Of a stretch of 64,000 nt of DNA, positions 1-13,800 are shown one piece after another; position 1 is the stretch's first letter; each line of letters starts with the position of its first letter. The position numbers and the translations under genes are program-made. The notes beneath the pieces were generated by a model that worked only from the letters and a program-made list of their open reading frames with translations, was not told where the DNA came from and did not search any database. The stretch spans positions 5,316,741 to 5,380,740 of the forward strand of contig NC_064038.1 in assembly GCF_932526225.1 (NCBI RefSeq), read 5' to 3'. This DNA comes from Nematostella vectensis. Lineage: Eukaryota; Cnidaria; Anthozoa; Actiniaria; Edwardsiidae.

Positions 1-215
1 GCCGCTTCGAGACCGTTGTGTTGTTTAACATAAAAACACTGCCGACACAAATTCAACATTTATTCCTTTAATACATCACGACCCCTACGTAACTAGCACC
101 GAATTAAACCCTGAAATATGTAGATTAAGGATTATTTAGTTATTTTTTGGCGATTTCAGTGATGCGGCTGAGATTAGTAATTTCGTTCACGACACTTTTG
201 GGCGACGTGTTCTTA

Positions 216-350
216 CATTTATGGTTGACTGTTTATTACATTTATGGGCGATGTGTTCTGACATTTATGGTTGTTATAACATTTATGGGTGACTGTTATT
301 ACATTTATGGTTGTTATAACATTTATGGGTGTTATTACATTAATGGGTGA
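216..350. repeat. short degenerate tandem repeat
   Basis: The phrases ACATTTATGG, TTGTTATA and ACATTTATGGGTG recur about seven times with small changes, giving a short AT-rich minisatellite. It creates small open frames on both strands that encode only the repeat, so I do not read it as coding. Confidence 0.7.
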
Positions 351-2076
351 TACAGGCTTTACTATGTTTTTTGGGGGAATACATAAACAAGTGAATTTTA
401 TCAAAACTAGCTTACAATTGAGCGCAAAGTATGAAAGCTTTTTGTGGGTTCTCCCTGCAGTCGGTCGCCGTCGTCGTTGCTATTTCGATCAGGCACTTTG
501 CCAGCAGGTTTTCTTTTAGTGTAACTGCTTAGTGTAGTTTCAGGATAGGTGTCAAACCCACCCTTGTTACTTGTTTAAGGACGCGCAGATACATATTTAG
601 ACAATTATCAGACTGTTCTGCCATCCTGATAGCGTTGAACGAAGTTCGTGTGCGGCAGAGCGCTCTTTGACAACGTTTATTGAAATAGCTGTATACGCAC
701 TTGCACATCACTGACAAAAAAATTTTTATGGTCTAATCGAGTATGACGATGCACTCTTAGCATAGGCCTCTTTTCTCTGTATTTCGCTGGGCTGGCGTTC
801 TTGTTTTGCTAGCGCGGAAGGATGACGAGATTTTCGCATTGTAAGCCCAAGTAATTCATTACAAGGTTTTGCATTGCTTTTATTGACAAGAAAGAAAATT
901 TACAAGTTTGATCGCTGTTGAATATTTGCAACCATGATAGTTCAACTGCATGAAATATCATGAATCCTATTAACCGCTTCTTTCTATGTTAAAAAAAAAA
1001 ACTATAGTGGTATAAATGGCGGGGGTGTTAGCAGATTTACAGCGGTACCTCTTAAACGGCCACTTTAACTCCCGAGGTACAGTTAGCTGCCGATAACGCT
1101 TACCTCCAAGGGAATGGACAAAAAAAAAATGCGAATCGACGAGCCTCTGGCATCCAGAGTACAATTCTGATGATAAAAGGGGGTAAAATGAAAGCTTTCC
1201 AATTTTTTGATGCTGACAAAGTAACTTTCTTCATTTTTTAGTGAGTTTTCTCGTGTGAACTCCCTTTATAAGGTATTACTGCAATCTTCTACTAAGCCCC
1301 TCCCCCTAAAAAAATCTACTTTACTCCTTGCATATAAACAAAATGTTATTGTTGTTTACTCTGCTTTCTCCTGATATCAGCTTATACGGCGGAGAAATGA
1401 ATATATAAAAAAACGTATGTGTGATCCATGACTACGTAAACTGAACTAGCTTATAAATACATAATTTTGCCCCTTGCAGAATTGTTTGAATGACTACAGG
1501 TTTACTACATAGCCGTGTAAGGGTAGATTCACACGCACTGAGTTGTATGGGCAGTTTAAGGCCAGAGACTCTACCACCTGCCATGTGTTGAATCCCTGCT
1601 TAGGTCTGGGAAAATATCAAAAATCAGGCCTTTAGGGGATTTAAACCTCGTTTTGGACTGCCAAAGGAGTGTTAAATGTGCAAAAAATGCCCCTATCCAT
1701 CCCTTTTGCCATGTTTTGTTTAACAAAGTGCCCAGAGAATTGAAGAGTTGGGCCGGGGGGGGGGGGGGGGGGGTGCAAAAATTTTGTCAGAAATTTGTGT
1801 CGGTGTGAGTTAGATAGCCAAATGTAATTAAAAAAATACAAACCCTCCTTTGTCATTGAGTCAACACCCCCCCTTCTCCTCCCCCTTAAGCGAAAAGCTA
1901 GATCAACCCTGCCTGACACAAAACCATCTGTCAAGTAGTATCAAACTCTTAGAAGTCGAGCAGGCACAGAACAATATGCACAAGACTAGCCTGACAAACA
2001 GGAATTCTTTCAGCCCTAAATGGCTGATTTAGTAGCTATGGTTGTTTCAAGCATCAATGAGCTAATGGGGCAAGTA
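351..2076. other. intergenic stretch, no gene recognised
   Basis: No open frame here shows a domain or plausible exon boundaries. It holds a run of about 20 G near 1755, two short A runs, and at 763-795 a 32-bp string that recurs at 56507-56538. The 3' untranslated region of the minus-strand pygo gene may reach into its right end. Confidence 0.5.
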
Positions 2077-4556
2077 CTAAGTTATAAGTTTAACTAGAGG
2101 AATGTTTTTCGACTCGATACAGGAGTTGCACACCCATTCAGCAGACGTTTCCGCTGTAAGCAAGTTGTACGCCATTATTGTCAACCCTGTGCAGACTCTG
2201 TGATACCATCTACCGCAGCCAGTCTCACAAAGAATAGCATCATCGTCGTCATTCACCTCTTTCTGGCAAATCCCGCATGGGTAGATAGGCTCACTTGATG
2301 CTCCACTGTTGTAGTCGGAGGTCTGATAAGTAAAAACATACACATTAAATATATACAATGGTAAGACTATTATTACTTTATTACATGATTATATGAAATT
2401 CTAATGATAATTTTAACTTCCTGGGAAAGTGGAGTGTCTGAACTCCCCAAAACTTCCCATAAAAGTGTTCTAAATCACCTGTTTACATATATTGTGAAAC
2501 CAAAAACCTCAGCTATAAAAAAAAAAAAAAAAAAAAAAAACTTGTTCATCAGCTCCTTGGGAGAAAGAAAGTGAATTGTGAAATAAAAGCATCATATTGC
2601 AAAAAGGTTTTCAATTTTACGATATACTGTAAAGATGAATCAATTGAATAGTAGCTAATTCATTTCATTATAAACTTTTCCAAGATTGTATGTCATGTTT
2701 TTTCCTAATGAGATACAATGTACTAACACGATTAATAAAATCACAAACAGACATAACAAGCAAAACAATATTCAAACATACATTATGTGATTATGGAAGT
2801 TTAAGAGACATGATATCCTGAGAAACATTCTATCAAGTCTATCTTTTACGTTTGAGAGATAAAATTTGCATAATAAAATTGATGATATTATTGTACTAAA
2901 TATGATTAGACGAGGTAATTTTTCATACATCTTGTTGTTTTTTCTGACAAAAGGAGGGAACATAATTGTAACTTCAAGGTTAACCATTGATCCAGTATCA
3001 TCATCCAAGCTCAAATGTATTTACCAAGGTTTGACCAAAAAAATACCTATAATAAATCAATCAATATCACACCTGTCCCATCGCGTGGTTGAGATTATAT
3101 TGAGCCATGGCTTGCATAGTGGGTTGGGCTGTATTCATGGCTGGATTCGTTGCCATCCTGTCAATAGGGCTGGCCAGATCTGATGAACTGGATGTTGATC
3201 CCTTTCTCATGTGTTTTAGGTGGGGACTGTCTGACGCAGAACCACTGCTTTCCCCTTCAGCCGCCTCTATGTCTTCTGAAGTAGCAGAGTCTAAAAACAA
3301 ACAAGCAAATATGTTGCCTTCTGGAGTAACAGAGTTTAAATACAAACAAACAAATATGTATTGCTTTTTCCAGGTAGACGAACACAAAATAAAATGCACT
3401 GTGCTACCTAGAACAGAGCCTAACCACAAACAACATTAATGTAGTGTGTTCTTTGGGTAGCAAAGTCTAAAGATAATAAGAAAAATGTAGTGTTCAGGCC
3501 CGTACCCAGGATTTTTCTTGGGGGTGTGTGGAATCCAAAAAAGTAGACCTTATTTTTTTTCGAAAAAAACTAATTTTTTGACCTAATTTTTTTTGTTAAA
3601 AAAACAAAAAGGGATTTTTTTAATGCCTTTGCAGTATCTCCATGGGACGTTTATTGTCGGATTTGGCTATACACCAGATTGATCTAACTTTTGCTTTACA
3701 GTTTTGTCTACAAATAGCATGTCTATTGAGAACCTGCAGTGGACCTTCAGCCATTGTGAGGGTGAAGGGGGGTGCGTTGGCACCTCCTACACCCCCTCTG
3801 GGTACGGGCCTGGTGTGTTCCCCAGGTAGTAAAGACTAAAGACAAACAAAAATCTAGTCTGTCATGTATGTAGCAAAGTCAAACATTATGTAGCACCAAT
3901 GTAGAATTTTTTTTTCAGGGCTCAAAAAGAGTTGGTTTAGATTATTAATTGCTATTGCCATTACTTTTCTACTGTAGTTGTTCGAATAAGCACCCTACCT
4001 AAGATAAAAAAAATAGGAATAACGCCTCGCCCGAATATTTGCCTAAATATGTTGCAATTTTTAGGACTCATCTCACTAGTATAAAAGTCTAGAAAAATAT
4101 ATATATAACTATTTTCATAAGAATATAAACATAAAAGTATCTAGAAATAAAAAACGCTTTGCAATCATTTTGAGGTATAAGCGATGTAACTTGAATTTCC
4201 TGAATCAGTACAGAGGAAGAAATTACAAGTTTAAGGTCAAGTGCACGAAGGGAAATGTTAACAAAACATTGTTATTAAAAGTTCATTACTACGGCCAAAT
4301 AACAAACCCACATTATAAGCATAGAATATGCGACACGAGAAGTTATTCATTAATTAGAGACAACTAAGAAATGTTGTGTGGGAATATACAACACTAACAA
4401 GATTATTGCTGATTGTGTTTTGCTTCGCGTGTCAATATCATGTCACGGAGTTTCGTGACAGTGTGACAGAAATAAAATGATTTCCGTTATAAATCTGCAA
4501 AAGAATCATCTATGATTACCTCTGAGTCTAGCTGGAAGCTTTCTTTCCCTTGGCAT
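2077..4556 (-). CDS. pygo: Pygopus-like PHD finger protein (complete, 3 coding exons)
   Basis: Exons on the minus strand: 4556-4520 (starts MPRERKLPARLR), 3290-3073 and 2322-2077 with the stop. GT/AG borders and phases agree (1, then 0), giving 501 nt and 166 residues. Exon 3 is a Cys4-His-Cys3 PHD finger: CGIC, LCETGC, YHRVC, then WVCNSC, followed by KNIPLVK, the typical tail of the Pygopus finger. In animals Pygopus acts in the nucleus: its PHD finger reads methylated histone H3 Lys4 and binds BCL9, linking to beta-catenin (known for the family). The first exon is basic and could serve as a nuclear signal. Exon 2 is Ser/Met/Asn-rich and low in complexity. The protein is much shorter than vertebrate or fly Pygopus, and I see no NPF motif of the N-terminal homology domain. 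A further 5' exon or an alternative start is possible. It is divergent from FOCAD. Confidence 0.88.
3272..3906 (-). repeat. decayed tandem copies of the pygo exon 2 acceptor edge
   Basis: The true edge on the plus strand reads GAAGTAGCAGAGT followed by CTAAAAACAAACAAG (exon, then acceptor). Similar blocks recur further into the intron: GGAGTAACAGAGTTTAAATA near 3320, AGAACAGAGCCTAACCACAA near 3410, GTAGCAAAGTCTAAAGATAA near 3458, GTAGTAAAGACTAAAGACAA near 3826 and GTAGCAAAGTCAAAC near 3870. Spacing is about 45 to 50 bp once the nested element at 3495-3812 is removed. The series is old and diverged, but its link to the exon edge is visible. Confidence 0.6.
3495..3812. mobile_element. MITE-like element with 15-bp terminal inverted repeats
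   Basis: CAGGCCCGTACCCAG at 3495-3509 is the exact inverse of CTGGGTACGGGCCTG at 3798-3812. The 318-bp interior has no transposase. The ends resemble the CAGG..GTA.CCAG termini of non-autonomous hAT-type elements common in marine invertebrates (family assignment inferred). It sits in pygo intron 1, inside the exon-edge repeat series. Confidence 0.75.
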
Positions 4557-4874
4557 AGCGTATTTTTTTAAATTTTCCGGTCAAAACGACGCCTCTCGTG
4601 TGGAGGGCATTCGTGAATTGAGAAGACGCTAAGATGGCCGCTAGCGGGAAGCCGCTGCACCTTTACCACAGGCTCAGAAAAATAACTTCCACAAAATATT
4701 AATTAATTTATTTATTTAATTCCACAAAATAAATGCCATTCCAAAATCTACTTCTAGTAGTGACATATGAAATGCATCTTATTAAAATTTCGTGTAGCAA
4801 TTTTTTTGTCTTTGATGTATTCGAAGGGGTATGAATTTTACGCGGGACTCTTGGTCACCCTGTGGCCCGCAGTA
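4557..4874. promoter_or_regulatory. shared divergent promoter region of pygo and FOCAD
   Basis: Only 318 bp separate the two start codons, which face away from each other. The region holds AAGATGGCCGC at 4631-4641, similar to a YY1-type site, and TTTCCGG at 4573-4579, similar to an ETS site. The part next to FOCAD is AT-rich. That both genes start from here is inferred from the layout. Untranslated exons cannot be excluded. Confidence 0.55.
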
Positions 4875-7800
4875 ATGGCGGACGAAGGAAGAAATCGCTT
4901 CGCTTTTGATAATATATCCGTCCAAGCCCAGGTAATACAACAACCTTTTATGATTTACCGAAAAAAATTTGATTTCTAATGATCTTAGGTAATTACACAT
5001 AAATCAAGTCATAAATCTTCTCTTGAAACGGAAAACAAGTTGGGTGCTCTTAAGAACTTTCCTTTTCCCGCTCTTCATCAGTTTTCAAGACAAATGGAAA
5101 GAACCAGACTATACATCTCAGACTTTAACTGAAATTCTGTCACCAACGGCTAAGCGCGACTATTATAATATTACCTCGATGACATTCTTCCCCTACAAGT
5201 CTAGCTGCTTCAGGAGGGAGAAACCCAATATGAAATAATGTCCTTACAGCAAATAATTTAATTATCTACTATTATCAAAACATCCAAGGAAACCAAGCAG
5301 TGCCAATATGTGCAAAAACATTGATTAAGCTTATACAAGCGTCAGAATTTTAGGTGTAAGGTAGCGTTCCTGATGTACAAGTAAAATCCTGGGCTGGTTT
5401 CCCTCCTCCATAGAGTCAAAGTCGGATAGGAAAAGTAGCAGCTCTTCATAGGTAGTGTTAAAACAAGTGGTAAAAAACAATTTAGCACTGAGACCCTGTA
5501 TATGAATAATCATCAGTCCCAAACTTTAATCTATAATCTTGATCCACCAAACCAGCTCAGCCTGGACCCCTGGTTTTGTGTATTTAACAGGTACTCCCCA
5601 TGGGTAAAGTATGCACTGCTATGCCGTCTTTGTTTGTAAATAGCAACATCTGTTGAATAATGCATTTTTTGTAGGGTGCATCAAAGCTGCTTGCAGCCAT
5701 TAAAGATAAACTTAAGGATGGCAAGCTTCTTGATGAGAAAGTTGCCCATGAGGTACTGTATGTTTACATAGTTTACAAAAAGCACCTATGAAAATAATAC
5801 TTTGGGGTGCTTCCCTCTATTTAACAGTAGAATTTGCCTAAATTATCAAGCAATTTTTATTACAGGGTAAAATCACAGGCTTTTACAGTTTTCAAGAAAA
5901 TTGGCCCTCATATATCACATAAAGGATGTTCACTTATATGCCTGACTTCCCTTTTCTGAAATCCCTTTTCTTATAATTCCTATAAAATGAACATGCATAT
6001 AAGATTTCCTTGTATTTCTCCTCCTTTAGATCCCAGAAATTCACCTATTATGGGATTACTGCACCAGTTTAGCTAGTGCTGTCAGCTCAGCTTGCTGTCA
6101 ATGTTGGTTACAACTTGTGCGAGAAGGACACGCCCAGTTTAACTACGTATTAACAGGATTGCTAAATGTAATCCCAGCTGCAAGGTATGAATCACATTTA
6201 CATTTGCAAGATGGGAGGGCTATAGACAGTTGCAGTTATAGCCTGTAGTATGGAGAGGCTGCAAAGAGGGGGAACTGGGGAGTTGAGTCACCCCCTCTAA
6301 TTGTTTTGGCTATTTTTAGTTTTTTAAGTACTTTAATTTGGTAGAGTGAATCCCACTCCTCCTCTCACCCCCTACCCCTTCCCCCACCACCCCCCACACA
6401 TTTTGGGTGTGGGTATGGGGCCTTAGTTTTGGCCTTGCTTTCCAAGGATCGAAGTGGTCAGTGTTCCTAGGCTCAACCCTAGTGTGTCAGCAGTGTAGCC
6501 AGGATTTTATACAGGAGGGGGCTCAAAGGGGACTTTCAAGGCATTTTCTCCTGTATTTTAGATAATGTCTCATACATTTACTGTATTTTTGGCTGCTAGA
6601 AGGGGGGGCTCGGGCCCCTTGGGCCACCCCCTGGCTACGCCCCTGTGTGTGGTTATGTAAGTTGGATTAGGGAAAAGAGACAGAGCAACTTTCAAACTTA
6701 GCTTTTCGAAACTCAAAGTGATAAATGTAAGTTGATCTGATATTCCTTGTAGTAATGCAAGCTCTGCCGTGCAAGCCATCACAAGCCTTCTCCTCCTTCA
6801 AGTGACCTACATCAAAAAACACAGCCAGCACTACACTTGTCCATATGGACTGAGGTAAGGAGATCATGTCTGGTGCTTTCTTTTACAGCATTTTATGTCC
6901 AATAAAACCATTAAATATTTAGAGTCATGCATATGTCTGCAACATTAGAGGTCAGAGTTGCGTAAAGGTTTGTTTGCAATCTGTTATGTTTGCGCATACT
7001 GGTTGATAGACAAACATATTGGGTTATTTAGAAGGCTGATACATATGGTGGTTCTATGTTTCAGGAAGTCTCCACACCCCTTTATTTCTATACTGGTCAG
7101 TCAACCAAATGCTTCAAGTCTGTTAGTTGATCAAGTTAGTCTGCTACTTGAACATCAACAGCACAGGTAACTATAGGTTTTACTTTACCTTGCCTCACTT
7201 GACTTCAACTCAGATACAATGCTAGACAAAACCTGTTGTCATGCCTCTTGCTAGTTGATTAGTTTCCTCCCCACTGACAGGCGCATTCACAATATTTGGT
7301 AATGATGGGGAAGCAGTCATAGGTGATTTATGTGGAGAGATATTATTTGAAAATATAGAATAAGGGATGAGCCACATTTTGTGGCCTAAGATGGGTGTAC
7401 ATGCACCCCCCTCCCTCCCTCCCTCCCTGTGTAAACACATGCTGTGCAGCCCCTATGTGCACACCAGATTGACACTCCACCCCTTATCACTTTCAATGTA
7501 TATTACAGTTCTGAAATGTGTAAGAGACTGCTAACCTTGAACAACAATTAACTGGGGGAGGGGGCAGGGAGGAATCTTTGTGAAATTCTACAGTGTGTAC
7601 AGTTAAAAAGTAATGCATCAGTGGCAACATTTTTGTCCAGTATTGTAACCTCATTTCACTACTGTGAGTACATACATTTCTTTACCTTGCCTCACCTGAA
7701 ATGACTTCAGCTCAATTGATCTTACAGTACTTCATCTTACTTCACTATACCTTACCTGACTTCAACTACCTTCACTATACCTTACCTGACTTCAACTACC

Positions 7801-10800
7801 TTCACTATACCTTACCTGACTTCAACTACCTTCACTATACCTCAACTGACTTCAACTACCTTCACTATACCTTACCTGACTTCAACTTCCTTCACTATAC
7901 CTTACCTGACTTCAACTACCTTCACTATACCTTACCTGACTTCAACTACCTTCACTATGCCTTACCTAACTTCAACTACCTTCACTATACCTTACCTGAC
8001 TTCAACTACCTTCACTATACCTTACCTGACTTCAACTACCTTCACTATGCCTTACGTAACTTCAACTACCTTCACTATACCTTACCTGACTTCAACTTCC
8101 TTCACTATACCTTACCTGACTTCAACTACCTTCACTATACCTCAACTGACTTCAACTACCTTCACTATACCTCAACTGACTTCAACTACCTTCACTATAC
8201 CTTACCTGACTTCAACTACCTTCACTATACCTCAACTGACTTCAACTTCCTTCACTATACCTTACCTGACTTCAACTACCTTCACTATACCTCAACTGAC
8301 TTCAACTACCTTCACTATACCTTACCTGACTTCAACTTCCTTCACTATACCTTACCTGACTTCAACTACCTTCACTATACCTCAACTGACTTCAACTACC
8401 TTCACTATACCTCAACTGACTTCAACTACCTTCACTATACCTTACCTGACTTCAACTACCTTCACTATACCTCAACTGACTTCAACTTCCTTCACTATAC
8501 CTTACCTGACTTCAACTACCTTCACTATACCTCAACTGACTTCAACTACCTTCACTATACCTTACCTGACTTCAACTTCCTTCACTATACCTTACCTGAC
8601 TTCAACTACCTTCACTATACCTCAACTGACTTCAACTACCTTCACTATACCTCAACTGACTTCAACTACCTTCACTATACCTTACCTGACTTCAACTACC
8701 TTCACTATACCTCAACTGACTTCAACTACCTTCACTATACCTCACCTGACTTCAACTACCTTCACTATACCTTACCTGTTCTCTTTCCACCTACCCCACC
8801 CATCTAACCTTACCTTAACTCACTTTGTCCTTGGCTTTGGAAGTGCTAGATCTGTATCACGGTTTCTTAAATGTTTTTGACAGTCCCTTACTCTTGGTAA
8901 ATTGATATTTTAGATAGGGCGCTGATTTGTCATAAACTTTATTTATTCAAATTCATTTTGTTTGTCTTTGTCTCAGATGGATAGTGGGTTATTGAAGAAT
9001 TGTTCAACTAGGGCTTTGTATAGCTTTTCTAGTGCTTCCTGTGGAACAAAATTCTTGGATTGACTATTGTTGCACTTATTCCTGTTTGGTTTCAGGGGCT
9101 GTGATGGTCACAGTGTTTATAAGATGTTGGAGCCCTTTCTTCACTTTGTGCTGGTGGATCCACGACCCTCTGCAGATCCTGCACTTCAGATTCAAATACA
9201 AAGAACTCTACTTGATGCTGCTGAAAATGCACTGATTAAAGAAGGTACTAAACTATAGATGATTTATATAGTGTGACCAATGATAAAGAGCAGATCCTGG
9301 GAAGTTTATGCACTTTTTGTGTGTGAAATTAAGAATGTATTAATTAAGGTTATCAAACCTAAACCCTACCGTGGCAGCAGAAGGGGAGGGGCACATCCCT
9401 CCCCCCCCCCCCCCACTTTTCTGAGCGGATGCTTCTGTATATATGAACTGTTTTTTTCAAAAGGAACTGGTACATGTGAAACTGACAACAAATTTGGTGA
9501 ACAGTTTAAAATCCTGTGCAAAAAAACCTATGTGGGTTATCCCCACGTTTTTATAAATAGTGCTTAAGAATTTGAAACCACTACCCACCGCTCCCCCCAA
9601 CTTTCGACCCACCTACTTATCGGACTGTTTCGCCGCCCCTGTCCTAGAAAAGATACCTGTACTACTGATTTATTAGAGCTTAAGCAAGTTGAATATTCCA
9701 AAACAAACGATGATGTCCATGACCATGCACAAAGAACATGAAAATATGAGAAAATGCCAATATTTGTATTTGTGTTGATTTGCTTAAGCTCTCTGTTGTG
9801 CCAAACACATTAGCAAGCCAAACTTGATCGAAACACCATAAAAGTAGTTCACTTTAAAACAATTTGGCATCAATATAATTCATTACATGGTAAAATATTT
9901 AATTCAATATCTATTATTAAGTTGCCCTTTTTTCAGATGATGACAGTAAGCAACTTGCCCTCATTATTATTGATATGCTGGTTTTCATTCAGTCTTACCT
10001 TCAGGTATGAAATAGCTACCTTCCTTCTGCACATACAACGCAGGCGTCTCGAGTAGAAAAATGCTTTTTCGATTTCGGGCTTCCTGTGGCATATTCAAGA
10101 AAGAGTGGGGGCCTGGTTAGTGGGAAAGAGTGTCCCCTCCCCTCTTCCAGCTTCCAGTTCCAGTTCAACTCGCCACAGGAACCCCAAGTCATAAAAATAC
10201 TGAAAGTAAAAAACACTCTAGATGGCTGCAGAGGAGGCTAACTTTTAATATCTATATTGGAAATAAATCTTAACTCTCTGATCTGATACTTTAGGTTGAT
10301 GCTTTGCATATTGGGCAAACCACATATTTCGCCCAGCAGCTTGCAAAATGGATGATGCAACATGCAGACTTCATGTCAAGTAAGTTATACAATTTTAATC
10401 TTAAGGAAACGTCAGGGATATTATCACTTTTTGAAATATTATACCACTGCTCAAGGAGTTTTTTTTCTCTTTAGTTTAGAATGTCATTCAAGCACAGATA
10501 TTTCCTAGTCTTCTTACTTGTTTTAAGTGCCCACGTTTGTGATGAACTTGTGCGATTAGTTTGCTTACTCTTAACTCTTAAAAGGGGTAATTATACCTAC
10601 AAGCCCCGATTTGTCTTACAACTACCATTTGCCACTCGCCATTTGCACCAACAATGTTAATTGAAATAGGTGTATGCTTTGTTTAGGTTACTGTTCTTGT
10701 CACACTAAAAAAATGTCGAAAAATGTTTATCTGCAAAAATGATTTGTTTAGGTCATTTGCTAGGGTACTAGATTTGGTTTGCGTTGGATTTGGTTTGCGT

Positions 10801-13800
10801 GGAAGATGTTATAAGGTGCGAAAGTGTTGGAAATTGGAGAGTTAATATGGGACCTCACGACCTTTAGAGGCGCATTAATAGCGAAACTAAAAAGCACTAA
10901 AAATTTGTCCGATTTTCATATAATTTGGCAGACATGTAGAACGATAGCCTTGCTTCAAATTTGTTTTTTTTTATTTTTTTTAATCAAAAGTTATTCTCAC
11001 CAAAAGGCTGAATAGCCAAAATTTGCATACAGCAACTTTGAAATAAAATAGCTCTTGATGGAAAACGATATGGATAAAATAAAAAACCCCTTTTGAAGAT
11101 TTACATGTGCTGATGGAAATAAGACATATTGCGTGAACATAGGCGTGCAGTAAAGGTACCAACATTTTCACTGAAGACAACAGAGTATGGTCTTGCATAT
11201 TTCCGCCCCTTACTAAAAAATAAAAAATAAAATCCTCATAGAAAAAACAGCCAGGGGTAGATGCTCAATTATATCACAAATCAAAGTATGTGTAGTTTTT
11301 TGCTATTACCAAAAGTCTGGCGCACACATTTTATTTCTAACACGACTAGGTCGTGAAGGTTAAACGTAACCTTAAGATTCTGTATATTTCTGTTTCAGGT
11401 AAAGTGGACCTTGTACAGAATGTCGCATTCTCTCTGTTGTCACTTTGCCATGAAAGGCTGCGCCTTGGGATGGACATCTTGTCATCACTTGTTGTGCTGT
11501 CCAAGCTACAACAAAAGTCGCCCTTGGTATGATTGAATCACATCAGAAATAATCATAGTGGATTCAAAAGTTTAAATGGAGGGGGCAGGTTAAAAAAAAT
11601 AACCAACGTTTTTTGGGGGACTTTGGGGGTCTTTTTGCTAAGATGTCATCTGTGCATCATGCATATAAAAAATAATAGTTTTATTTTTTGTATTCTCTTA
11701 TTCTTTAGTAAACAGCCTTTTCAGAGCTTTGATTTACTGTTCATAACATGTGAATTAAATTTCTGCCATATTGTTTTGTTTTATGTTTTATGTTTTTTTT
11801 TAATGAATTGAGCTTTTCATTGAATGTTGCTATAGGTTCTCAAGAATGCTACTGCTCTATGGTCTTTAGCTGCTCTTTTGATGGAGTCACCAGCAATTTA
11901 TTCTGAACATATTTGCAATATCTGTAAGTATGCTTAATTCCTATCCCTACCTTTACTTCCTGAATCGTTTGCTAGGAGGCTAGGGGAATTTAGGTTTCCC
12001 AGGGCTTGAAATAAAGAAAACAATTCAAAATTCCAGTTGTACTCTTGTCTGGCTGGCAAAATTGTGTAAAAAATACAAATTTAACTAAATATTTAGTTTG
12101 TGATATGAAAAAAGGTAAATAACTAGCAATATAGTTTTCAAATGGTTTATATCTGATTCATTCCTAGGGCTCATCATTATCAGTTGGATGCCAATAACAG
12201 AGCTTACTGTTCATGAGAGAGTTGCCGCCATTAGCATCTTCCCTGCCATTCTGCGTCTACTTTCCACACCTGGGCAATTCCTTCCTGACAAACCCTTAGT
12301 GGCGACACAGGCCATGAAGTTGGTAGATGAGATTCTTAGAATACCACCACCAGACATCAACGATGAACAGGTGATTTTTTAGAAAAATATTTGGGGGCCA
12401 TGCAGATGAAAGACAGAAGAAGGATATGACAGGTGACTAAATCAATGCATGCCGCTCCTGATTATTACCTTGGTATCAATGTCATAGTCATCCAGCAGCC
12501 TATTTTAATGTCTCTTTAGAACTCTGATTATTTTCCCACTACTGAGGGCCCCTGTCTACGTAGCCTGCTAGCCGGCTCCCATTGTGGGTGATTCGGAAAT
12601 GTTTTATTTTCGAATATTGGGAACCCTGTGCACGCGAAGGCCGAGGTGCGCTGGGTCGAGGATGCAAAGAAATACCCTGTCTTGGTTCTCTATTGCATTT
12701 TTTCTGAGAAAATATTTAACAGGAGCCACAGCAAAGTGAGATCTTCCCAAGCCCTTGGCTACGATGCCTTGAGTCCTGCTCAATCCTAGCCTGCAAGCTT
12801 TTCAGGTAAAGTGTTCATAACAAAACTATTAAGAAGAGATAATTGTAAAATGCTAGCTGGCTGGACAGAGGAAAAAAATGGGATGAAATTTTCCAATTCT
12901 TAATATATAAGCTCAAGATTCCGCATACAAGGAGTTCCTTTGACCAACAGCTTAATTCCAAATTTTAAAGAAATTTAGAAGATATGAAATTTAGATATTA
13001 GCGAGCAAAGTTGGCTTAATTTCTGATCAGAGCCCGACTTCTCCCTAAAAATCGAGGAGAATTCATACTTTGAACAATTGAAAATTGCACTTCAAGCCTC
13101 ATATCTCGAAGACGAATTCATTAGAAAAAAATACTTTTTGATTTGTTGGTTTACATAACATAAAGAACCGCTATGCAAAAATTCAACCTTACCGACCAGT
13201 TAACCAGACCTTATTTTGGGAAAACTTGCCATTTTTTTGCTCTGTCAGCTGGCTGTAAATTTAAACTTGCGATCATAAAGTCTGAAGAATGTATATGTGC
13301 ACTCTTGACAACCAGTCAGGATGAAAAAACTAATTTTCCCCCTGGCATATTCAAACAATACTTTTAAGATCTCACATACTTTTTCATGTAAACGCACAGT
13401 ACCCAATTTCATTCAATGCTTTTCAGTCCTTGACATATTGAAATAGTACTTGCTTAGAAAATGACTTATATTTCTACTTATCAGCAATGTTGATGCATGC
13501 ATCCACTGGCTGAAGTGTGTTAAAGCTGCGTTCTCTACCCACAAGTCATGTCCTAGCCACCTAACACTCCTGCTTTCTGCCATGTTGCTCGATACCCCTG
13601 CTGTTGTTCTTCAAGAGGTTCTTTCAGTGTTTGGAGACCTTGTTCAGAGTGTTCCATCACAGGTAAAATCATGCATTGTTCATGTGTTGATCTCCTGATT
13701 CTGTTACCTTCTCATATTGAAAGTATCGTGGGCTGCATTCCCAGTGGAATGCTATTCTTTGAGGCTGCAGTTCATGTCAAGCCTAAGGGAATTTTTATAT

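Noticed and set aside
4767-4874. Upstream in-frame extension of the FOCAD start
   Set aside because: It would add 36 residues (MYSKGYEFY...) with no counterpart in the family; MADEGRNRF matches the usual N-terminus.
7701-8880. Long open frames (368 and 307 residues) with decapeptide repeats
   Set aside because: They are translations of the 30-bp minisatellite in FOCAD intron 5. The period is a multiple of three and no stop occurs in the unit.
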